From assembly GCA_027063585.1 (NCBI GenBank), contig JAMORM010000088.1, positions 1 to 6,353 of the forward strand: a stretch of DNA of 6,353 bases, given 5' to 3'. The position numbers were made by a program, and so were the translations under genes. Shown here piece by piece: positions 1 to 5,217 of the stretch; the stretch's first letter is position 1, and every line of letters begins with the position of its first letter. The stretch comes from Sulfurimonas sp. GTDB lineage: Bacteria; Campylobacterota; Campylobacteria; Campylobacterales; Sulfurimonadaceae. The notes below the pieces were generated by a model, which had not been told where the DNA came from, ran no database searches, and saw nothing but the letters and a program-made list of their open reading frames with translations.

Positions 1-1425
1 AAAATAGAATTTGATTTTTTGCGTAAACTTGTTAATGATAACTTGATTCCTAATGATGTTACGATTCAGGTATTGGTTCAAGCAAGAGAACATCTTATCG
101 CCAAAACGTTTGAAGCCTTAGAAGGCGTAAAAAAAGCGACTGTGCATCTTTATAATTCAACCTCGGTTGCCCAAAGAAAAATAGTTTTTGGTAAATCTCA
201 AGATGAAATCATAAAACTTGCACTAGAGGGTGTTGATTTAGTTAAAAGATATGAAGCAAATCATAATGGAGAGATATTTTTAGAATACTCTCCTGAGAGT
301 TTTACCGGAACAGAGTTGGATTTTGCAGCACGAATTTCTAATGCGGTAACGGCTCGCTGGGGCATCAATGAAAACAGAAAAGTCATCATAAATCTCCCGG
401 CAACAGTGGAGATGGCAACACCGAATATTTATGCAGACCAGATAGAGTGGATGAGTAGACATTTGGACAATCGTGAAAATGTCATCATATCAACACACAC
501 GCATAATGACAGAGGTACTTCCATAGCCGCAACCGAATTAGCACTTTTAGCAGGTGCTGACAGAGTAGAGGGAACACTTTTAAGCAACGGTGAAAGGACG
601 GGCAATGTAGATATCATCACGCTTGCTTTAAATATGACTTCGCAAGGTATTGATACAGGACTTGATTTTTCAAACATCAATGAAGTCGTAAAAGTGGTTG
701 AGACATGTACTGAACTTCCAACGCATCCTAGACATCCATATGTCGGAGAACTTGTTTACACTGCATTTTCCGGTTCTCATCAAGATGCCATTAACAAAGG
801 GCTAGCGTATCAGCAGGCTAAAGAGGATCCTTTTTGGGAAGTTCCCTATTTACCGATAGATCCGGCAGATGTCGGACGTACCTATGAGAGTATTATTCGT
901 ATCAATTCACAATCGGGAAAAGGCGGTGTGGCTTATATACTTGAACATAACTACGGGTATCATTTACCAAAAGCAATGCATCCTGAAATCGGACGTGCCG
1001 TGCAGGCTTTAAGTGATGAAAAAGGTCGGGAGCTAGAACCTGATGAAATTTTAGAAGTATTTAAAAATACCTATTTTAATATTGAAGAGCATATCTCTTT
1101 TGTAGATTTTACACTCTCTTCAGATAATGGAACATCTACATGTACTTTAACATACAAATATGATGGAAGCGTTATTACATCGCAGGGACAGGGAAACGGT
1201 CCTATTGATGCCTGTAAAAATGCACTAATGAAAGAGTACATAAATGACTTTAGTATCAAATCATATTCTGAGCACTCATGTGGTGACAAAAGCACGGCAA
1301 AAGCAGTTGCTTACATTGAGATCCAAAGCAAAGAAGTACTTTCTTGTTTTGGTGTCGGTGCAGATAACGATATCACGATAGCTTCAATCAAAGCTATGTT
1401 TTGTGCTTTAAATCGGGCGTTTTAA
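1..1425 (+). CDS. leuA: 2-isopropylmalate synthase, long type (5'-truncated)
   Basis: LeuA condenses acetyl-CoA with 2-oxoisovalerate to 2-isopropylmalate, the committed cytoplasmic step of leucine synthesis. The frame is open to the left edge (K-I-E-F-D-F precedes a TTG at 19), so the true start is outside; 474 residues are visible and about 80 are missing against the ~555-residue long family, including the first catalytic DxRDG-type motif. Visible numbering: S-F-T-G-T-E at 100-105, metal-binding H166-T-H168 in an HTHNDRG motif, the NGERTGN motif at 196-202, HPRHPY at 242-247 and the SGSHQDA stretch near 257-263, all typical of the yeast/actinobacterial type. INSQSGKGG at 301-309 leads into the C-terminal LeuA regulatory domain (about 365-474) with GQGNGPIDA and GVGADNDITIAS, the part that binds leucine for feedback inhibition in this family. 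Ser195 stands where Gly is usual before NGERTGN. A related acyl-CoA/oxoacid condensing enzyme is possible but less likely. It ends tail to tail with the minus-strand PBP gene, overlapping by 4 bases. Confidence 0.9.
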   Translation, partial: KIEFDFLRKLVNDNLIPNDVTIQVLVQAREHLIAKTFEALEGVKKATVHLYNSTSVAQRKIVFGKSQDEIIKLALEGVDLVKRYEANHNGEIFLEYSPESFTGTELDFAARISNAVTARWGINENRKVIINLPATVEMATPNIYADQIEWMSRHLDNRENVIISTHTHNDRGTSIAATELALLAGADRVEGTLLSNGERTGNVDIITLALNMTSQGIDTGLDFSNINEVVKVVETCTELPTHPRHPYVGELVYTAFSGSHQDAINKGLAYQQAKEDPFWEVPYLPIDPADVGRTYESIIRINSQSGKGGVAYILEHNYGYHLPKAMHPEIGRAVQALSDEKGRELEPDEILEVFKNTYFNIEEHISFVDFTLSSDNGTSTCTLTYKYDGSVITSQGQGNGPIDACKNALMKEYINDFSIKSYSEHSCGDKSTAKAVAYIEIQSKEVLSCFGVGADNDITIASIKAMFCALNRAF

Positions 1426-3437
1426 AAAAGAAGTTCGGCCTCGGGGTCGACTTCCTGTTCTCTTCTTGGTGGTTTTGAAATATCGCTGAAATACTCTTTT
1501 TTACCATTGATATCTACTTTAATAATCCCCTCGGGCACATCAAATTTTCTTTTTATCTGCGGGTAAAGTTTTAATACATTTCTAAAATAATATGCAAATG
1601 CAGGACCTGATACACGTCCTCCCGTCTCTTTATGATACATCGGTGTATTATCATCATTACCAAACCACACAACTGTCTCTACAGTAGGAGAATACCCGGC
1701 AAACCAGGCATCTATATTATTGTTTGTCGTTCCTGTTTTTCCTGCAAGTTCTATGCCTCTGACCCTTGCTCTTCGTCCTGTTCCTCTTTGTACTACATCG
1801 CGCAGTATTGTAGTCATTATAAAAGCCTGCGTAGGTGCGGTTATATAATAAGAAATATCCTGCTTTTCATAAATTGTACTGCCACCTTGATCTATACTGG
1901 CTATTAAGTGAGGCTTGACCTGAATCCCGTAGTTTGAAAATGACGTATAATATTGTGCAAGTTCAAGCGGAGACATAGACATGGTACCAAGCGCAATAGA
2001 CAAATCATTGGGAAGATGTTTAATATGAAATTTTTTTAATTCTTTAAGCAGTTGAGAAAGCCCTATATCATTCACAAGATTAATAGTTGCAAGATTACGT
2101 GAGTGAATTAACGCTTCTCGTAAGGTAATGAGTCCTTTATAATTTTTTTCATAATTTCTAGGCTGCCACTTCATCTCTTTGCCATTTTTTTCATACTCAT
2201 AGGTTTGCGCAATATCTACAAGTTTTGTAGCACCGGAATAGCCTAAATCAATCGCCACCTGGTATATAAAAGGTTTAAAAGCAGAACCTGGCTGACGCCT
2301 GCCCTGTGTTGCACGATTGTAAGAACTTTTTTTATAATCTACACTCCCAACAAGCGCAAGAATATCTCCACTTTTAGAATCTATTGATACTAAAGCACCG
2401 TTTAACTGAGAAACATTAACATCTTGAACTTTAAATTCTTCATCTGCATTTGCCAGTGCTTTTTGTAAATCTTTTTCATCTTTTTCTTTGTATTTATCAA
2501 TTCTTTTCAGTGCAGAAGTATATGCATATTTTAATGATTGACGGGCGACATCTTGCAGTTTTAAATCAATAGTAGTATATATTTCATATCCGCCTGTTTT
2601 TAAATCATCCAGACCCATTTCTCTAAATCTTCTGGCAACTTCATCAACAATAAAAGGTGCTTTATTTTGCGTAAGCGTGTCATCATAAACAACTGGTGTT
2701 TCTGCCAAAGCTTTTTCAAAAGTTGCATCATCAATCCAACCTAATGTATGCATTCTTGTAATAACGCGGTTAGCTCTACCCATAGAAATGTCGTAGTTTT
2801 TTGTAGGGGCATAGGTACTTGGTGCTTTTGGCAGACCTACAAGTATTGCCATCTCTTTAAGTGTCAAGTCAGAGAGTTTTTTATGAAAATAACCGTCTGC
2901 TGCTGTTTTTACACCATAATACCCGTGTCCAAAATAAATTTCATTTAAATAGCGTTCCAAGATCTGTTCTTTTGTCAGTGCATTTTCAAGTTTATATGAA
3001 TATATCAGCTCTTTGATCTTTCGTGAAAGTTTTTTCTCTCTTGTCAAAAGCTTATTCTTTACCAGCTGCTGTGTTATCGTACTCGCACCTTCAACCATTT
3101 TTCTTGCTTTGATATCTTTTATAATTGCACGAAATATTGCATCAAAATTAACCCCTGAATGTTCAAAAAAAGTTGTATCTTCAATGGCAACCAGTGCTTC
3201 AATAATTCTAGGAGGAATTTCATCAAATGAAGCATAATAACGGTGTTGTTTATCAAAGATATTCGCTATTTTTTCTCCGTTTTTATCATAAATTCTACTT
3301 GTTTGTTTTGGCTTATAATCTACTAAGGATGAAATATCATAATCATAATTCACCAAATAATAGCCAAGGACTATAAAAGGCGATAAAAATCCTAAAATCA
3401 GCAATATTATAAATGTTCTTTTTAATATCTTTTTCAT
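1422..3437 (-). CDS. mrcA: Penicillin-binding protein 1A, bifunctional transglycosylase/transpeptidase
   Basis: Class A PBP that polymerises glycan strands from lipid II and cross-links stem peptides on the periplasmic face of the inner membrane; often named pbpA in Campylobacter. The 671-residue product starts with a short basic stretch and one membrane anchor (about 8-30). The GT51 glycosyltransferase domain (about 45-250) has EDTTFFEHSGV at 86-96 with catalytic Glu86, GASTITQQLVKN at 117-128, the RKIKE motif at 139-143 and ERYLNEIYFG at 161-170. The transpeptidase domain (about 345-620) has S385-A-F-K388 with nucleophile Ser385, S446-R-N448, and K567-T-G. All catalytic motifs are intact. 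The linker between the domains is short and charged (about 310-345), and the protein is much shorter than the ~850 residues of E. coli PBP1A, which carries an extra OB-type insertion. The ATG shares ATGA with the stop of the upstream ABC gene; an AGGA lies 10 bases before it. It is the last gene of the minus-strand train, and its stop codon falls inside the T run of a likely terminator. Confidence 0.95.
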   Translation of the reverse strand: MKKILKRTFIILLILGFLSPFIVLGYYLVNYDYDISSLVDYKPKQTSRIYDKNGEKIANIFDKQHRYYASFDEIPPRIIEALVAIEDTTFFEHSGVNFDAIFRAIIKDIKARKMVEGASTITQQLVKNKLLTREKKLSRKIKELIYSYKLENALTKEQILERYLNEIYFGHGYYGVKTAADGYFHKKLSDLTLKEMAILVGLPKAPSTYAPTKNYDISMGRANRVITRMHTLGWIDDATFEKALAETPVVYDDTLTQNKAPFIVDEVARRFREMGLDDLKTGGYEIYTTIDLKLQDVARQSLKYAYTSALKRIDKYKEKDEKDLQKALANADEEFKVQDVNVSQLNGALVSIDSKSGDILALVGSVDYKKSSYNRATQGRRQPGSAFKPFIYQVAIDLGYSGATKLVDIAQTYEYEKNGKEMKWQPRNYEKNYKGLITLREALIHSRNLATINLVNDIGLSQLLKELKKFHIKHLPNDLSIALGTMSMSPLELAQYYTSFSNYGIQVKPHLIASIDQGGSTIYEKQDISYYITAPTQAFIMTTILRDVVQRGTGRRARVRGIELAGKTGTTNNNIDAWFAGYSPTVETVVWFGNDDNTPMYHKETGGRVSGPAFAYYFRNVLKLYPQIKRKFDVPEGIIKVDINGKKEYFSDISKPPRREQEVDPEAELLF
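1424..1454 (-). terminator. Probable intrinsic terminator inside the 3' end of the PBP gene
   Basis: Read on the minus strand, GAAGTCG (1454-1448) can pair with CGAACTTC (1437-1430) with one bulged A. Inside it CC pairs with GG across an A/C mismatch, leaving a CCGA loop. Six T follow at once (1429-1424), which include the first T of the PBP stop codon. This stem plus T run is the form of a Rho-independent terminator for the minus-strand train. It overlaps the last eight or so codons because there is no space between the genes. The stem is imperfect, so strength is uncertain. In the + direction the same stem has no clean T run after it (only a T-rich stretch), so leuA may read on into antisense of the PBP gene. 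Confidence 0.45.
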
Positions 3438-4126
3438 ATTCTAAATTTCCTGTTGGCAAAATTTGCCTCTATCAATATTTTTGTATATTCTTGTTTTGGG
3501 TTTTGCATCACTTCATGCATTTTTCCGCTTTCAATAATTTTTCCATTTTTGATAATTGCTACATCCTCACATAATTCTCTTGCAGAAGTAATGTCATGTG
3601 TCACAAAAAGCATTTTAAACTGCTCTTTTTTTTGAAGTTTTTTCAATAATTGTAAAATCATCTCTTTTGTATCCGGATCAAGTGCCGTTGTCGGCTCATC
3701 AAGCAAGAGTAATTTCGGTTTTGATTCTAACGCAATTGCGATGACAACACGCTGAAGTTGCCCACCTGAGAGTTCAGGTACAAACCGATCAAGTAAACCA
3801 TAACTCAGACCCACTTCATCAAAAAGTTCCTGCACTCTTTTTATGTCACTGAAAAACTGTTTTTTTATTTTTGTAAGCGGTGAGAGCGCTGTAAAAGGAT
3901 TTTGCGGAACAAAAGAGACTGTTTTTCCCCCAATCAATTCAAAGTCAAAATTATCTTCAAACTGAAGATTCATCTCTTTTGGAAGCATTCCCAAGAGCGC
4001 TTTAATCGTTAGACTTTTCCCACTCCCGCTTTGTCCTATGAGTGCCAATGACGATGAAATATCAAATGCGATATCCACTAAAGCCTCATTATTGTAAATA
4101 ATTTTTAATTTTGAGACATTCATCAT
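3434..4126 (-). CDS. ABC transporter ATP-binding protein, peptide/nickel (DppD/NikD-like) type
   Basis: Cytoplasmic ABC ATPase. Counted from the ATG at 4126 (230 residues): Walker A GQSGSGKS at 31-38, Q-loop VPQNP with Gln75, signature LSGGQ at 119-123, Walker B LLLLDEP ending 145 with catalytic Glu144, D-loop TALD, and switch His177 in FVTHD. The ATPase core is complete. The order of motifs and the tail (NPKQEYTKIL, like the HPYT-x-x-L of Opp/Dpp/Nik ATPases) place it nearest to DppD/OppD/NikD; substrate cannot be told. It lacks the extended C-terminal oligopeptide-type domain and no permease, binding protein or second ATPase lies beside it. The open frame reaches a further ATG at 4150, but the ATG at 4126 is preferred: it forms an ATGA overlap with the bioF stop, AGG lies 6 bases upstream, and the extra eight residues do not resemble an ABC N-terminus. 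The gene ends in an ATGA overlap with the PBP gene. It could serve a permease encoded elsewhere or a non-transport role. Confidence 0.9.
   Translation of the reverse strand: MMNVSKLKIIYNNEALVDIAFDISSSLALIGQSGSGKSLTIKALLGMLPKEMNLQFEDNFDFELIGGKTVSFVPQNPFTALSPLTKIKKQFFSDIKRVQELFDEVGLSYGLLDRFVPELSGGQLQRVVIAIALESKPKLLLLDEPTTALDPDTKEMILQLLKKLQKKEQFKMLFVTHDITSARELCEDVAIIKNGKIIESGKMHEVMQNPKQEYTKILIEANFANRKFRI
3448..3451 (-). promoter_or_regulatory. Ribosome binding site of the PBP gene
   Basis: AGGA on the minus strand lies ten bases before the ATG at 3437, inside the last codons of the ABC ATPase gene. The ATG overlaps the ABC stop codon as ATGA (3437-3434). Confidence 0.55.
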
Positions 4127-5217
4127 ATCATACCTGTCAATTGTCTGCATACATCTCGTAGAGATTCGCTGCTTTCTCCCAGTCTGGCTATTAAACGAAT
4201 GATAGCCGATGAGACAGTGGGCTGTCGTATTGCTCCTACACTATAGTTACATGTAAGCAGCTTGTTTTTTATTTCTATAACTTTTTTATTATCATTAATA
4301 CCAATAGGAACAATCAAGCCCTTTACATGTAAGCCCAACTCTTCTGAAACTATTGTTTGGCGAAGTACTATTTCTTGTTTTAAGACTTCGCTGTTTAGTA
4401 AAATATATTTAAGTGCATTATGTGCCAAAAGTGTGTCATATAAAGAGAGTGAAGTCGCATAAATAATTGGTTTTGCCCGATTAAGCAGGTACTCTGATAT
4501 ATGCTGGGAAGAGAGAATAAAAGCACCGAAACTTCCATACGCTTTGCCGAGTGTACCCATTTTTATGTAATTTTCTTTGATTTCAATATCATAATAGTCA
4601 AAAACACCCATCAACTGCTGACCCACTACACCGCTGCTATGAGCTTCATCTACAATCAAAAGAGCCTCTGCCTCATCACAAATGCCAAACACTTCTTTGT
4701 CGCACAAATCACCGTCCATAGAGTAAATCCCCTCAACCGCAACAATTTTTCGTTTGGCCTTTGAATTTTGCAGCAATCTTTTTAACGCCTGCATATCATT
4801 ATGCTTAAAAAATACTACATCAATATTATGAAGCTGTGAAGCAAGCACACCTGAAGCATGATACAGTTCATCCATAAAAAGCATATCGTCTCGGCGCACT
4901 AGCGATTCTATCAAAGCAATATTCGCATTAAATCCGCTGCCAAGAACTATACCCGCTTCAAAATTATTGGCTTTGCACAAAGCATCTTCAAAATCTTTAT
5001 GTATTTGATGGTAACCGTTTACAAGCATAGAGGCTTTGGAACTATTCAAAGGATACTCGGCTAATTCTTTACATGTAAGCGCATGAAGTTCTTTATGATG
5101 CGAAAGTCCAAGGTAATCATTTGAAGCAAAATCGTGTAGAGTATTATCTACAATTTCACGTGTTCTGTATCGACCTGATTTTTTCAAAGCCTGTAGCTCT
5201 TTCTCATAAAATCTCAT
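4123..5217 (-). CDS. bioF: 8-amino-7-oxononanoate synthase (KAPA synthase)
   Basis: PLP enzyme of the alpha-oxoamine synthase family, which joins pimeloyl-ACP (or -CoA) to alanine to give 8-amino-7-oxononanoate, the first ring-forming step of biotin synthesis in the cytoplasm. The 364-residue product has ASNDYLGL at 31-38, a KASMLVNGYH stretch at 61-70 where many BioF proteins have a Gly-rich GSRLLSGNH, His120 in LYHAS (PLP stacking), EGIYSMDGD at 162-170, VDEAHSSG at 189-196 with Asp190 and His193, and TLGKAYG with Schiff-base Lys225. AIRQPTV at 329-335 matches the family's C-terminal AIRPPTV. Length is a little under the usual 370-385. From memory, the KASMLVNGYH form matches Helicobacter-type BioF. 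Glycine C-acetyltransferase (Kbl) is the nearest alternative, but the SMDGD and TLGKA sequences favour BioF. The ATG overlaps the stop of the upstream cyclase gene as ATGA, with AGAGG four bases before it. No other biotin gene is in view. The gene holds three copies of the word TTACATGTAAGC (+ strand). Confidence 0.9.
   Translation of the reverse strand: MRFYEKELQALKKSGRYRTREIVDNTLHDFASNDYLGLSHHKELHALTCKELAEYPLNSSKASMLVNGYHQIHKDFEDALCKANNFEAGIVLGSGFNANIALIESLVRRDDMLFMDELYHASGVLASQLHNIDVVFFKHNDMQALKRLLQNSKAKRKIVAVEGIYSMDGDLCDKEVFGICDEAEALLIVDEAHSSGVVGQQLMGVFDYYDIEIKENYIKMGTLGKAYGSFGAFILSSQHISEYLLNRAKPIIYATSLSLYDTLLAHNALKYILLNSEVLKQEIVLRQTIVSEELGLHVKGLIVPIGINDNKKVIEIKNKLLTCNYSVGAIRQPTVSSAIIRLIARLGESSESLRDVCRQLTGMI
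4133..4135 (-). promoter_or_regulatory. Ribosome binding site that decides the ABC ATPase start
   Basis: The AGG inside ACAGGT on the minus strand lies six bases before the ATG at 4126. This site and the ATGA overlap with the bioF stop (4126-4123) favour this ATG over the upstream one at 4150, which has only a weak GAG-like sequence in front. A second ATG follows directly at 4123, so initiation could fall on either. Confidence 0.55.
4247..4258 (+). repeat. Palindromic 12-mer TTACATGTAAGC, copy 1
   Basis: Exact copy of TTACATGTAAGC with the perfect 10-bp palindrome TTACATGTAA. It lies in the 3' part of bioF, where the coding strand reads it as Leu-Thr-Cys-Asn (residues 321-324). The flanking bases (atag before, agct after) differ from copies 2 and 3. 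Confidence 0.8.
4323..4334 (+). repeat. Palindromic 12-mer TTACATGTAAGC, copy 2
   Basis: Second exact copy, 76 bases from copy 1 and in the same orientation, with one more shared base on the left (TTTACATGTAAGC, as in copy 3). In bioF it is read in another frame, as Gly-Leu-His-Val-Lys (residues 295-299), so the likeness to copies 1 and 3 is in DNA and not in protein. Confidence 0.8.
5069..5080 (+). repeat. Palindromic 12-mer TTACATGTAAGC, copy 3
   Basis: Third exact copy, in the 5' part of bioF and in the same orientation, sharing 13 bases (TTTACATGTAAGC) with copy 2. The coding strand reads it as Ala-Leu-Thr-Cys-Lys (residues 46-50). Confidence 0.8.

Noticed and set aside
19..21. TTG as the start of leuA
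   Set aside because: The six codons before it (K-I-E-F-D-F) continue the family's sequence, and the first catalytic motif would be missing if translation began here.
287..303. Inverted repeat ACTCTC/GAGAGT followed by four T inside leuA
   Set aside because: It is short, has almost no loop, and encodes the conserved SPESFTG segment; most likely a coincidence of coding.
703..712. Further ACATGT sites in leuA (near 704 and 1138) as extra copies of the bioF repeat
   Set aside because: They match only the inner six to eight bases (for example TACATGTACTT) and lack the TTACATGTAAGC word.
2748..2948. Short open frames on the + strand across the PBP, ABC, bioF and cyclase genes
   Set aside because: They lie antisense to well-supported genes, have no recognisable domains, and look like shadows of the coding strand.
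3626..3633. T8 tract in the ABC gene (and an A8 tract at 6127-6134 in the cyclase gene) as phase-variable sites
   Set aside because: Both keep the frame, are of a length common in AT-rich genes, and encode ordinary Lys or Phe runs; no sign of a frameshifted state.
4127..4150. Upstream ATG at 4150 as the start of the ABC ATPase, giving a 28-base overlap with bioF
   Set aside because: The ATG at 4126 has a better-placed AGG, forms the same ATGA overlap seen at both other junctions, and gives a more normal N-terminus.
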